DNA of 64,000 nucleotides from contig CM075675.1 of the NCBI GenBank assembly GCA_037962975.1, forward strand, positions 30,568,501 to 30,632,500, read 5' to 3'. Shown here one piece after another: positions 12,671 through 24,459 of the stretch. How positions within the stretch are numbered: the stretch's first letter is position 1; every line of letters begins with the position of its first letter. Under the pieces are notes generated by a model. The model was not told the DNA's origin. It saw only the letters and a list, made by a program, of their open reading frames with translations, and made no database searches. The position numbers were made by a program, and so were the translations under genes. The DNA is from Clitoria ternatea (taxonomy: Eukaryota > Streptophyta > Magnoliopsida > Fabales > Fabaceae).

Positions 12671-15600
12671 TAAAACATCCTAACATTTAAACTAAGATAC
12701 CTAAAACCCAAATAAATTTTTCGTGAATTAATTTTAATTTCAAAGCAGGGTCTCGGAACCATACAACAACATTATCATCATTTCATCAACCCTCTAATGT
12801 ATAATTCATCTCATTCATCACACACCTTCTAATTCAACTACACGGAAGAACAATTCCTGCCCATTTATGCGATGCAGCAATCATGTGGACATCAAATGCA
12901 ATGCAACATAACACATGGATTCATCCATGGTATTCAACACACAAACTCAATATTTACAGTTCTTGACCATATCTAAGCATCACATAAATATGGTGGGACC
13001 ATCCATGGTCACCACAACCAACAACATCATCAACATCCAAATCATCACCATATCCTTATATATTATCATTCATCACATCACATATACATCTAAAATATAA
13101 ATTAGGCTTCTAGTTAAAGCTGTCAGCTACCTAGATCCACTAAGCAGCCAAATCTATATATATACACATCAACTATCAAAATAATATATACACAAGAGCG
13201 GGCTAAGACTTCTACCAAAATACTATGCAGCCTGTATACACCATGTACAGGCATCTTCCTCGCGGATATGGTGATACCTCCTCAATCACCATCGCGGCTC
13301 AAGTCCACTGAAAAGATAACCACAATAGAGGGGTGAGCATATTATATGATAAATGACAGCTACTAAATCAGATTTTCATCTATCCAATTCTACACATCAC
13401 ATCAAAATAATCCATCACCACTTAAAAAAAGTTCATCAACCACAATATAATCAACATATCAATGAGATCTCATAAGCTATCCAAAGCTTCACCATTCAAA
13501 CACAATATGCAAATGCATATGCATGCGGATCTGACTTTAATGATGGGATTACACTGCAGCGTATAAATTTTCACAACATATATCATCAATTCTGTTTTAC
13601 CGGTACCAAACCGCTCACCCATAATATAACACCAGTCACTCTCAGTGACAGCGGCAACCATAACTAGGTGTTACGGGCTAACCTTGAATCCAATTCAAGG
13701 TGGCTGTGGAATCTAAAGAAACCACCACAGGGTCTGTGCCTTACCATCAGGCCGCCCTCCCATCTGGGCCGGCATCATAGGCCCCCTGTAGTCCTGTGTG
13801 CGTCTGAATGCAAATGTTATGCCAAATAATAATCAATTGTCAATAGACCACCTGATTACATCACTAAGGGCCACCACTTGGTTACCATCACCAAGAGATT
13901 TCTATTTAAATTCACAACTCACATAACATGCATCAACTAACCATTTTCACAATTAATTATATCACTACTAAGCTACCTCAAGCTTAATTAACATCCTCAT
14001 TTATTTATTCATTACTTGCATCTCATGCAAAATCTTATTATCATTAATATTTAATTGTATCTCATGCATTACAATAACACCACTTTAATTATTCTATTGT
14101 ATCTCATGCGTATAAATATTAATCCAATTAAGTCATAATCTCATGTAACATATAATCATCAATTTAATCACTAAACTGCATCTCATGCAATTTAATATCA
14201 TCACCATGGATGGAACCTATCATAATCATCAATAATTCTCAATTATCATACAAGTGGGATATACAAACAACATCTCATAATTTAAACAATTCACACATCA
14301 TATTTTATAAATACATCAATCATAAAAAGGTCAATATACCCCTAACTCATCCATAAACTATGCATTTAAAATATAGTAGCTCCCCTTACCTGGAATAAGC
14401 AATTCTAGAAGCTTCCCGAGCTATTAAACGCTATCTGATCGCTAATCACAAGCTCCAATAATTCCTAAAATTAATAATGATATATTTTAATGCCACAATC
14501 GTTATTAAAATTTCATTTCGAGCTATAAATCACCTCTCAATAGTTATTGCGGTAAAATATCGCTTAACAACAAGCTCAAACAACTCTGGTTCTCGCTTAT
14601 GGTTATATCCAAAGCTATTCGAAGCTATCTGATCACTAATTCGAAGACTCTAAAAATCCTAAAATGTAATTATTTAATTTTTAATAACCCGCACACTATT
14701 AATTTCATACTCTGAAGCTTGTAACAAACATTATGTTTAATATTCGGTAATTATAACTTACCAATAAATGTTATTTACCTCTGACACACGCTTCTGACCG
14801 ATATCCTAGCTCCGAACCGCATCCAAAATGATTCTTATATTATAATTAATTTAATTAACACTCAAATCCTACAAAATGGAGCCAAAATAAGCCACCAATA
14901 ATTATTTTATTAACTAATGATTTACCGAATCAAGTTGTCAACCTCTAATACTTGATTTTGACAATAACCCAAAGTTATCCGACACTTGAACGCCTCCGAA
15001 CGACCCCAGAATATTTTTCTAAATTAAAAATTTATCCAATTAATACCCAAATTAATTAAACAAAGTTTAAACCAACTGATGGGTATCGGATTACTCACCG
15101 AAAATGAAAGAGAAGAGAAACCCCAACAGCTCTGAGGGGTTCCCATAACCAAAAAACTAGTCTTAACCACCTTAAAATAACTATAAATGCAGGAATTAAA
15201 GATTAGGGTTTTGAAATAATTCAACAGACGAATTTGGGTCTCAAAGGGTCATGAAGTTTCACCTTTAAAAATTAAAGAAATTAAGCTTTCCCTTCCACAA
15301 GACCATGGTTGCCGAGATAGGAAGAGGAAGAAGATGAAGTGGAGATGGCGAGGTTCGCAGAAGAGAAGGAAGAAGAGACCCAGTTCTTCAGCCTTGCATG
15401 CGTGAGAATGGGATATAATTTGGTCCTATTACATTTCCCTTTTTCCTACAATAGCACGCAAGATTAGAGTGAAATTAAAATTGAAATTGGTTTTCAATTT
15501 CCCCCATTACACGTGAGTGGAATAGTGTAGCAAGACAATTTTCAAATTTTCCCTTCCTCGCAGGCCCGCTTCAGACTAAATGAAATTGGCCCAGTAACCT

Positions 15601-15806
15601 TCAATTCCACATAAGTGCAAGGTGAATTAGAATGTTATTGAAATTTCCAAAAGTAAGGGTATTTAAGTCATTTTACCAATTCAATAAATTTTTAAACCAA
15701 TCGGGTAGTTATCGGTTACCCAAAACTTACCCCAGTAATTCTAAAAATAAAGTTAATTGTATGGTTACTATAAATTACCCAAAAATTAATTTTTTGGGAT
15801 GTTACA
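12671..15806 (-). mobile_element. Solo-LTR-like element R2, nested in R1 in inverse orientation
   Basis: Read on the minus strand, R2 starts TGTAACATCCC at 15806 and ends TTAGGATGTTTTA at 12671. Its flanks are TTTGG at 12666-12670 and TTTGG at 15807-15811. R1 continues on both sides. R2 is the same family as R1 (CTCAGTGACAGC and GGTACCAAACCG near 13600-13650 answer R1's landmarks near 11830-11875; CCATCCATGGTC near 13000 answers GACCATGGATGG near 12460). Part of the region therefore forms a large imperfect inverted repeat. No gene is encoded; the short frames are chance. Confidence 0.75.
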
Positions 15807-16082
15807 TTTGGATGCTATGGGATGGTTCCAATAGCCTCTATACATGATTTAGAACTTGTAGAAACTGGAATGAGTTCAATCCATTAAGAATTGACCCTTA
15901 TGTTGCATAAAAATGTCTTAAAATGAGCTAAACGCATTTCTACATATAAGTCTCTCATTTTTGGGTATTTTTGAGTGCGACCAGTGGCTACACGTCATAA
16001 ATTATGTATATTAGGTGGTGTCAAAGTTCGACGGTGTTTAGATACCGTTTGGATAAGTTTTGGGATATGTAATTTGAATCTG

Positions 16083-16575
16083 GTGTATTTTCTAATATTT
16101 TCGCTCAAGCGGGTGCCTACCTCGCTTGAGAAAATCCCCACTACACGGCCAGTATGCTTGCTATTGATTTTTCGCTTGAGCAAAGTGTGGAAAGTTTGAT
16201 TCTATCGTATGTTTGCTTGAGCGAGGGATATCCCGCTCAAGCGAGGGCCATGGGATTGGCCACTATCGCATTTTCGCTCAAGCGAGTGGATTTGGCTTGA
16301 GTGAGTGAGATGTTAAAATGCCACTGGCGAGTTGGGTTCACCTGGGCGAATTAGTTTATAAATGCTACTGCCCCTTTTTCGCTTAAGCGAAGGGAGCCAT
16401 GCTTGAGCGAAATGAGTTTAGAATGTTACTGACTTGTTTTCACTTGAGCGTGGGTGGCCCGCTTGAGCAAAATAGGGTGACCAATGCTTTTATTGTGTAT
16501 TCGCCTAAGCGATTGGATCTCGCTCAAGTGAATATGGGTATTCGCCCAGGCGAACTGAATTTCGCTTGAGCGAGT
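16083..16575 (+). repeat. Array of TCGCT(C/T)(A/G)AGCGA near-palindromes in R1
   Basis: About fifteen copies or near copies of CGCTCAAGCG/CGCTTGAGCG lie in ~490 bases, spaced roughly 25-50 bases, often in pairs around words such as GGGATATCC or GGGCC. Examples are at 16101, 16235, 16274 and 16562. Variants such as CGCCCAGGCGA and CGCTTAAGCGA keep both arms matched. The array is near the 3' end of R1 and is absent from R2. Confidence 0.8.
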
Positions 16576-16733
16576 TTATGCTGTTTCGGTTTTTATGGCT
16601 TGTAGGCTTTAGAGATGGGATCCTGGGCCTCCTAACGCACGTTTTATGAATTATTTTATATGTTAGGGTTGTCGTTGAAGGCTTATGTTGCACGTTTTAA
16701 TTTATTATTTACATCTTAGGATGTTTTAGAATG

Positions 16734-18067
16734 AAAGAATAATAACTCGCTGGATTAGTCTACGGATTGGACACTTTTCTATGGATGGTTCATAAATTTA
16801 TTTTATAAGTTAAAATTGATTTTTTTTAATTAGTCAAAATTAATTGTTAATTTATTAGTGGAAGCTGCACTTTCTTCCTATTTTATTCCCTTTTACCTCC
16901 TAAGTCCAAATTCGAGTGGATTTAGAAAAGTTTACGAGGAGAGTTTATGAAGATAATTTATGATTTTTTATGAATTATTATTTTTTATTTATTTGATAAA
17001 CTACTTGATATATATATCTTGTCAAGTTATGTTTAATTTATTTTAATAAATTTTACAATTAAATTTACCATATAAACAAACATTTAATAATAACGTAATA
17101 CATAAATTCTTACTCAAATTATATGTTGAAATGAATGATGGTTTTTTTTTGGGGGGAGGTAAGGATGTAATTATATTTTTATAGGTGCATTTTGTTCGGC
17201 CCTACCAAACCAATCCATTTGACAACTCTAGAAGAAAATGGAAAAAAGTGAAGTTCCAGGAAAATTAATTTCCTCCTAAGATGAAAGAAAACAAAAACAT
17301 TAGAAGATTGTTGTTTAATAAATTTAATAATTTAATAAATATTACTAAAAATTATAACATTAAAAATATTTTTTATAAGTTATATTTGTTAAGAAATTAA
17401 ATATTTATAAATATGAATAATTTATCTTCTTTCATATCATTTCACTTAAACAAGAAAATATCTCTTTATCTATCTCTCTTTATTATATCTCTATCTATCT
17501 TAATAACATATTTTTCCATCTAATTTTCACCTTATTTCTTTACTTATTATTTCCAAATTCTTTTCATCTCAAATCATATCTATGTCTGAATGAAGTCAGC
17601 TAAAAACTAAAAAACTAGTTGAAAATTTTTCAATCAAAAACTTATCCAAAAGTAAGAGTGTGTTCAATTAAAAATTAAGAACCCTATCTAGGTTAGGTAA
17701 TTCAAAGTGGGTTTGGGAACCTAAGTTGGGTTGAAATACGTATTTAGGTAGTTTTTTAATTTTTTTCCTCCAAATCAAGTTGAGTCTAGGAAAATTAGGA
17801 TAAATAAAAGTTAAAAAAATTGTTTTCACCCAATTGAATTTACTGTTTGATTTAATTTTCTCAAATACTAAATATAAATAGTAATTAGTAAATATAAATA
17901 GTAAATACAAATATTAAAATGTTAAATATTGCATATAAATGTTATACACTCACCTAACAAAGTTATCCAATTTTATATTAACCAAACATAAATCAATATT
18001 TTCCAATCAGTTTCTACATTAGTATATCTAAACACGCGTCATATTTGTCAAAAACAATTTTACTCAA
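16734..18067. other. AT-rich spacer between R1 and the Sirevirus
   Basis: I see no gene or clear element. The stretch is AT-rich, with simple TATC/CTATCT runs around 17460-17510 and a G-run (TTTTTTTTGGGGGGAGG) near 17144. It is the target region of the Sirevirus insertion; the interrupted sequence resumes at 28012. Confidence 0.5.
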
Positions 18068-18072
18068 TTAAG
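18068..18072 (+). repeat. Target-site duplication TTAAG, left
   Basis: The five bases TTAAG immediately precede the 5' LTR and are repeated exactly after the 3' LTR at 28007-28011. This fixes both ends of the insertion. Confidence 0.92.
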
Positions 18073-19532
18073 TGTGTTTTGAATGTGATTATAGGTTCAA
18101 GGATTTTGATAATGACAAAGCACTCTTGAAGAATTCCTTGCAAAAACAAAGATATAGAATCAGACCCAGAAAAACTGTGCAGCTAATCGATTAGGGAGTC
18201 TCAGCTAATCGATTAGGCAGCTTCTGTTTTGGAACAACTGCATCAGGACAATAAGCTAATCGATTACAACATTTCAGACAATCGATTACAGAGCTACTGG
18301 AACTACAATAATCGATTACATACATAGTTTAATTGATTACCAAAACCAAAAATGGCATTAAAGGTATCAGGTATAAAAGCTAATCGATTAAGAGAATTCA
18401 GCCAATCGATTAGAAGGCTACTGGAATTAATCTAATCGATTAATAAGACTATATAATCGATTACGAAGCTGCAAAGCTAAATTAAAATGCATCAGGTATC
18501 ATTGCTAATCGATTACAAGGCAAAGTTCAATCGATTACCAAGCTTCTGACTTGAATCTAATCGATTAGGCAATGGGAACTAATCGATTACATAGCGAACA
18601 GAGATGAAAAATTCAAAGTATAATCGATTACAGCTTAAGGCATAATCGATTACGATAGTGGGAAAGCACATATTAGTGGGAAACCAACATATTTCTCCAT
18701 CATTCCTTCAGACACCCACTACATGCAACGGCTAGGAAGACCAAGGCACTCACCAAGCTCTGAAATGACTCTATAAATGCAAGAGGAACTCAAGCACAAA
18801 ATATACAACAAGAATCTATCAATCTTTACTTACTCTTGTGCTTAGTAAGCCCTTATTCTTGTATTTTCTGAGATTTCATTTGCATATTCTCTCTTCTTGA
18901 GAGTTATAGATTTGAGAGAACTTTCACTTGCACATCTACTCTATTGAGAAAGTTACTTGCTTGTAAACACTACATCAAAACACCAAAGTTTACTCTAGGT
19001 TGAGTGGTTACAAAGGTTGGGGTTCAACCTTTGGGATATTGTGAGATTGAGAGATTGGGTGGGGTTTCCTTATACTTGTAAGGATTGGGTTCTTGAGTGT
19101 GGGACACTAGGAAGCCGCAATTGCTCAAAGTTGTATCTCTAGTCTACAATAGTGGAAATCCTCTAAGTGGGTTGCTTAGAGGCGAGACGTACACCGGATT
19201 GGTGGAACTCGTTAAATTGGTTTGCAAGCTCTTCTCCCTTACTCTTTTACTTTCATATACTGCGCTTAATTAGCTTGTGTTGATTGATTGTGACTTGCAT
19301 ACTTGAACTTGTTTAAATTGGTAAATCTTGAATACTGCACACCAAGTGTTTGTTTAATTGTTTCAGCTATATTTACTTTTGTTTTGCATTGCATATTTCA
19401 TTAAACTTGATTTCACTTGCATAATCTTGTAAATTTGTATACAAGAATCAAGTTCAAAGGAATTCCAACTAAAAGTTTTAAAAACTCAATTCACCCTCCC
19501 CCTTCTTGAGTATTGAGGCCACTTGAATAACA
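18073..19532 (+). repeat. 5' LTR of the Sirevirus
   Basis: It begins TGTGTTTTGAATG and ends CTTGAATAACA. The first third holds the AATCGATTA array. A TATAAAT box at about 18772 (CTCTATAAATGC) sits where a plant LTR promoter would be, followed by a transcribed-leader-like region. The 3' LTR is its near-identical partner. The T-rich/C-rich end (CACCCTCCCCCTTCTTGAG) shows a length change against the C-run of the 3' LTR. Confidence 0.95.
18183..18655 (+). repeat. AATCGATTA palindrome array in the 5' LTR
   Basis: Fifteen exact copies of AATCGATTA plus one decayed copy, AATTGATTA (18330), are spaced about 20-45 bases over 470 bases. The core ATCGAT is a perfect palindrome and each copy contains one CpG. 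In the 3' LTR the sixteenth copy is intact, so the decayed one is a CpG-to-TpG change after insertion. Conserved palindromic motifs in non-coding parts are known from Sireviruses. Confidence 0.9.
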
Positions 19533-19534
19533 AG

Positions 19535-19546
19535 TGGTATCAGAGC
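19535..19546 (+). promoter_or_regulatory. Primer-binding site (initiator Met-tRNA)
   Basis: TGGTATCAGAGC lies two bases after the 5' LTR end. It is the usual plant complement of the initiator methionine tRNA 3' end, used to prime minus-strand DNA synthesis. Confidence 0.93.
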
Positions 19547-19588
19547 TTGACTCTTGGTAAAACAAGCTTAACAGCTTCAAGAGAACAA

Positions 19589-21247
19589 ATGACCTCATAT
19601 TCTCTAAACCTTTTTCCTGAGGGTGGTGCTACAAATCGACCTCCCGCTTTCAATGGGGAAGGTTATACCTTTTGGAAAGAGAGAATGAAAATCTTCATTC
19701 AATCAGTTGACTTAAGAGTGTGGAATGCCATTGAAAATGGTCCTTTTATACCTATGCATACTGTTGATGATAAACAAGTTGAAAAACCTATGGATAATTG
19801 GACTAGTGAGGAAGAGAAGAAAGTACAATATAATTATAAGGCTAAAAATCTAATTACTCTTGCACTAGGACCAGATGAATTTTTCCGAGTAATCACTTGT
19901 AAATTCACCAAGGAAATGTGGGATACTCTTCAAGTAACCCATGAAGGTACAAATGATGTTAAAGACTCTAAAATTAGTACACTAACTAGTCAATATGAGT
20001 GCTTTAGATTAAACTCTCATGAATCAATTGTTGATATGCAAAAAAGATTCACTCTTATCATTAATCAACTTATTACACTTGGAAAGACTTACACTAACAA
20101 AGAGCTCATTCATAAAGTGTTGAAAAGTCTTAACAGAGAATGGCAACCGCTAGTTACCGCCATCAAACAATCTCTTAGCATAAACGAAATGTCTCTTGCC
20201 ACACTATTTGGTAAGTTACAGGAACAGGAACAAGAGCTGAAAGAATTAAAGATGGCGGAAGAGGAAGAAAAATCTTCCAAGAAAAAGGGTCTCGCTCTCA
20301 AGGCCACTTCCATAAATGAAGAAGAATCTGGAAGTGAACTTGATGAAGAAGAAGAGTTTGGACTATTTGTGAAACGCTTCGGGAAATTCATGAAAGGCAA
20401 ACGCTTCCAAAGAAGCTTCAAAAACCCAAGTAAGAAACCTATCACTAAAGAAAATTCTTCCTCACCCAATTATTTTGAATGTGGTAAGGAAGGGCACTTC
20501 AAAGCGGACTGCCTAAATCTTAAGAAGAAGGGCAAAGAGAAAAGAGGAAGAAGGAGAGCATATATAGCATGGGATGAAAACGAGATAAGCAGCTCGGATG
20601 ACTCGGAAAATGAAGAAGCAAACCTTTGCCTCATGGCCAACCACCAAGAAGAAGATGATGAGGTAAACTTCCATGACTTAGATAAAGATGAATTACTTGA
20701 TGCTCTAGAGGAATTGTATGATAAATTTACAAAAGTCTCCAATAGACTTAAGGTGTCTAGAAAAACTAGTGACACTCTAGAGATGCACCTTATGGAGGTT
20801 TGCAAAGAGAATGAATGCTTAAAGGAAGAATTGGAAAATGCTCAAACATGCTCCAAAAGTAAACCTTGTGATTTTGCTAAGAAATGTGTTGATCTAGAAA
20901 ATAAAGTCCTAGATCTAAACAAAACCTTAGAGAGGTTTACAAATGGTAGAGATAATCTGAATGTACTACTTGGAAATCAAAGATGCATGTTTGACAAAAT
21001 TGGTTTAGGGTACAATTCTGTTAAAAAGGAAAAGCGTTACAAAAACTTCTTTGTACCTCCTATGAGATCATCTTCGCCCTTTATGAAATGCAACCATTGT
21101 GGATTCAAAGGTCATAACTCTTCAAATTGCAATGTTAGAAAATTAGGGCCAAAGGTTATAAGAAAGGTGTGGGTTCCCAAAGGGACATCACCACAAGCTA
21201 ACCTTAAAGGACCCAACATAAAATGGGTACCTAGTTCTCTAAACTGA
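19589..21247 (+). CDS. Sirevirus Gag (capsid and nucleocapsid)
   Basis: This 552-residue protein begins at the first ATG after the primer site. The front matches the copia gag family (UBN2/DUF4219 type): PPAFNGEGYTFWKERM, WNAIENGPF, and KEMWDTLQVTHEGT. An acidic/basic linker follows, then a zinc knuckle at about residue 293 in which the first cysteine is tyrosine (YFECGKEGHFKADC). After a coiled-coil-like stretch comes a second, complete knuckle, CNHCGFKGHNSSNC, near residue 508. The frame is open to a TGA at 21245. It packages the RNA in virus-like particles. The lost cysteine may weaken RNA binding. Pol lies in another frame and begins after a TAG at 21258. Confidence 0.9.
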   Translation: MTSYSLNLFPEGGATNRPPAFNGEGYTFWKERMKIFIQSVDLRVWNAIENGPFIPMHTVDDKQVEKPMDNWTSEEEKKVQYNYKAKNLITLALGPDEFFRVITCKFTKEMWDTLQVTHEGTNDVKDSKISTLTSQYECFRLNSHESIVDMQKRFTLIINQLITLGKTYTNKELIHKVLKSLNREWQPLVTAIKQSLSINEMSLATLFGKLQEQEQELKELKMAEEEEKSSKKKGLALKATSINEEESGSELDEEEEFGLFVKRFGKFMKGKRFQRSFKNPSKKPITKENSSSPNYFECGKEGHFKADCLNLKKKGKEKRGRRRAYIAWDENEISSSDDSENEEANLCLMANHQEEDDEVNFHDLDKDELLDALEELYDKFTKVSNRLKVSRKTSDTLEMHLMEVCKENECLKEELENAQTCSKSKPCDFAKKCVDLENKVLDLNKTLERFTNGRDNLNVLLGNQRCMFDKIGLGYNSVKKEKRYKNFFVPPMRSSSPFMKCNHCGFKGHNSSNCNVRKLGPKVIRKVWVPKGTSPQANLKGPNIKWVPSSLN

Positions 21248-21260
21248 TTTTGTTTTGTAG

Positions 21261-24200
21261 GTATGCTTCAAGGCAAGCAACACCCATTGGTATTTGGATA
21301 GTGGGTGTTCAAAGCATATGACGGGAGACATAAGCAAGTTTACATCATTCACTCCCAAAAGAAAAGGAAGTGTCACCTATGGAGACAACACCAAAGGAAG
21401 GATTCTAGGCATTGGAAACATTGGTAAGAATTCTTCTACCTCTATTAGCGATGTGTTGTATGTTGAAGGTCTTAAACACAACTTACTTAGCATTAGTCAA
21501 TTATGTGACAAAGGATATAGAGTTTTGTTTGAATCAAATTGTTGCATAATTGAGCATAAGATTAATAAGGACGTTAAGTTTGTAGGTCAAAGAATTGATA
21601 ATATTTACATGATTGATATGGATAGTTTGTCTTCAAATGATGTGCAATGTTTCATGACTAGAGAGGATGAAATATGACTATGGCATTGAAGAATAGCTCA
21701 TATACATGTAGACCATTTGAATAAACTTGTTTCTAAAGAACTAGTGATTGGTTTACCAAAGCTTAAATTCGAAAATAAATTTTGTGATGCATGTCAAAAG
21801 GGAAAACAAGTAAAGGCATCCTTTCAATCTAAAAATATTGTTTCCACCCAAAAGCCTTTACAACTTTTGTACATGGATCTATTTGGACCTTCCAAAATCA
21901 AAAGCTTTGGTGGTAATTACTATGGTCTAGTAATTGTAGATGACTACTCTAGATACATATGGACCTTGTTTCTTGCTCATAAGAATGAAGCATATCACGC
22001 ATTTAAGAAACTTGCTAAGATTATCCAAAATGAGCAAAATTCAAAAATTACATCCATTAGAACTGATCATGGGGGAGAATTCGAAAATCAATCTTTTGAA
22101 AAGTTTTGCGAAAAACATGGCATTAATCACAACTTTTCAACTCCTAGAACTCCACAACAAAATGGAGTAGTAGAAAGGAAAAATAGATCGTTGGTGGAGC
22201 TTGCAAGAACCATGTTAAATGAAAACAATATTGCAAAACATTTTTGGGCCGATGCGGTAAACACCGCTTGCCATGTTATGAATAGATGTTTAATAAGGCC
22301 TATCCTAAAGAAAACCCCCTATGAACTTTACAAGGGTAGAAAACCCAACATTTCATACTTTCATATATTTGGATGTAAATGTTTTGTGCTCAATAATGGA
22401 AAAGATAATCTAGGTAAGTTTGATGCTAAAGCTGATGAAGCAATCTTCCTAGGATACTCACAGTCCAGTAAATCTTATCAAATCTTCAACAAATGCACAA
22501 ATACCACTGAAGAATCTATTCATGTTAAATTTGATGAAAATAGCCATAACCCTCTGAGAAAAGAAGATGTTGATGATCTTGCAGGTGCACTTCAAGAAAT
22601 ACGCTTAAATGAAGAGGAGGAAATCAACAAGAAAGAAGAAACAACACAAAATGAAGAACCTCAACAAAAGGAATGGATCACCTTAAAGAATCACCCCTTG
22701 GACTATATCATAGGTGAAATAACAAAAGGAGTAAGTACTCGAAACGCTATTAGAAATGCATGTAACCATTTAGCCTTTGTATCACAAATAGAACCCAAAT
22801 GCATAGATGAAGCTATTATTGATGAATATTGGATGTTGGCCATGCAAGAAGAATTGAATCAATTTGAAAGAAATAAAGTTTGGGAATTAGTGCGAAGACC
22901 CAATGATCACCAAATAATAGGAACAAAATGGGTATTTAGAAATAAACTAGATGAGAATGGCATAATTACTAGGAATAAAGCTAGGCTAGTAGCTAAAGGT
23001 TATAATCAAGAAGAAGGAATTGATTATGAAGAAACATATGCACCCGTAGCTAGGCTAGAAGCCATTAGACTACTATTAGCCTTTGCATGTTGTAGGGACT
23101 TTAAATTGTACCAAATGGATGTCAAGAGTGCTTTCTTGAATGGCTACATTCAAGAGGAAGTGTATGTTGATCAACCTCCAGGTTTTGAAAACTATCAATT
23201 TCCAAATCATGTTTTCAAACTAAAGAAAGCCTTATATGGTTTAAAACAAGCTCCAAGAGCTTGGTATGAAAGATTGAGCAAATTCCTTTTAGAAAACAAC
23301 TTTGAAAGAGGCAAGGTTGACACAACATTATTCATAAAGCACAAAAAGAATGACATACTATTGGTGCAAGTATATGTTGATGATATAATTTTTGGTGCTA
23401 CTAATGAGTCAATGTGCAAGGAGTTTGCTAAGTTAATGTAGGAAGAATTTGAGATGTCCATGATGGGGGAACTTACTTTCTTCCTTGGACTACAAATCAA
23501 GCAAACAAATGAAGGCACATTCATTAGTCAATCAAAGTACTGCAAAGAATTGCTTAAGAAATTCAACATGGACAAGGCAAATGACATTGCCATACCTATG
23601 GGCACTTCATGCTACTTGGACAAGGATGAGAAAGGTAAGGATGTTGAACTCATAAAGTATAGAGGTATGATTGGATCCTTACTTTACTTAACCGCTAGTA
23701 GACCAGATATCATGTTTATTGTTTGTATGTGTGCAAGATATCAAGCATGCCCAAAGGAATCACACCTAACTGCAGTAAAAAGAATAATGAAATATCTTGT
23801 TGGAACTCAAAATATTGGTCTATGGCACCCCAAAGGGGTTGAATGCACTTTAGTAGGATACTCTGACTCTGATTTTACAGGATGCAAGCTTGATAGAAAG
23901 AGCACTAGTGGAACATGTCACTTGCTTGGTAGTTCTCTTGTATCTTGGCATAGCAAGAAACAAGTGAGTGTTGCATTATCAACAACTGAGGCAGAATATG
24001 TTGCAGCTGGTAGTTGTTGTGCTCAAATCCTTTGGATGAGACAACAACTTCTAGACTTTGGAGTTATGATAGATCATGTGCCTCTTAAATACGATAATAC
24101 TAGTGCTATCAACATTTCAAAGAATCCTGTTATGCATTCAAGAACCAAACATATTGAGATTCGATATCATTTCATTAGGGATCATGTACTAAAGGGTGAT

Positions 24201-24326
24201 TGTGTGCTTGAACATGTTGAAACCTCTAAGCAATTAGCAGATATATTCACCAAACCCTTGGCTAAAGACCAATTCATTCACATTAGAAGAGAGTTAGGAA
24301 TTCTTGATATAACCAATTGTGTTTGA
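21261..24326 (+). pseudogene. Sirevirus Pol: protease, integrase, RT, RNase H (three in-frame stops)
   Basis: One frame runs through all domains in copia order. The protease has the active site WYLDSGCSKHMTG. Integrase has an H..H..CDAC zinc part and the catalytic D, D, E around YMDLFGPS, RTDHGGEFEN and VVERKNRS. RT has KARLVAKGYNQ, DVKSAFLNG and YVDDIIFG. RNase H has SDSDFTGCKLDRKSTSG and ALSTTEAEY. Three stops interrupt it: TGA at 21675-21677, TGA at 21687-21689 (both at the front of integrase) and TAG at 23439-23441 (in RT after the YVDD motif). No frameshift is visible. Each stop is one transition away from a sense codon. The order integrase before RT identifies Ty1/copia. Confidence 0.92.
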
Positions 24327-24459
24327 ATGATGAATGATTTTGATAAATTTCTTGATTCTGATTATGTTTCAATAAGTTAGTAATATTCTAAGGAATAACT
24401 CATTAGATTTCCAGTCCTCTGAAACGAAATCTGCAAAACCTGGGAATTTTTGAGTCACC

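Larger units (their letters stand above)
10479..16728 (+). mobile_element. Solo-LTR-like element R1 (3.1 kb, interrupted by R2)
   Basis: R1 starts TGTAACAGTC at 10479 and ends TTAGGATGTTTTA at 16728. The 5-base flanks are both GAATG (10474-10478 and 16729-16733), a target-site duplication. Without the inserted R2 and one copy of R2's own 5-base duplication it is about 3109 bases, nearly the same as R2 (3136). It has no coding frame, no primer-binding site and no second copy next to it, so a solo LTR of a Ty3/gypsy element is the simplest reading. TG...TA ends are shared with R2 and seem to be a family trait. Internal landmarks such as GTCACTGAGAGTGATTG (about 11829) recur in R2 and R3. Confidence 0.75.

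Noticed and set aside
18183..18655. CRISPR-like regular spacing of AATCGATTA
   Set aside because: Repeat is only 9 bases, the spacers are conserved between both LTRs, and the setting is a plant retrotransposon.
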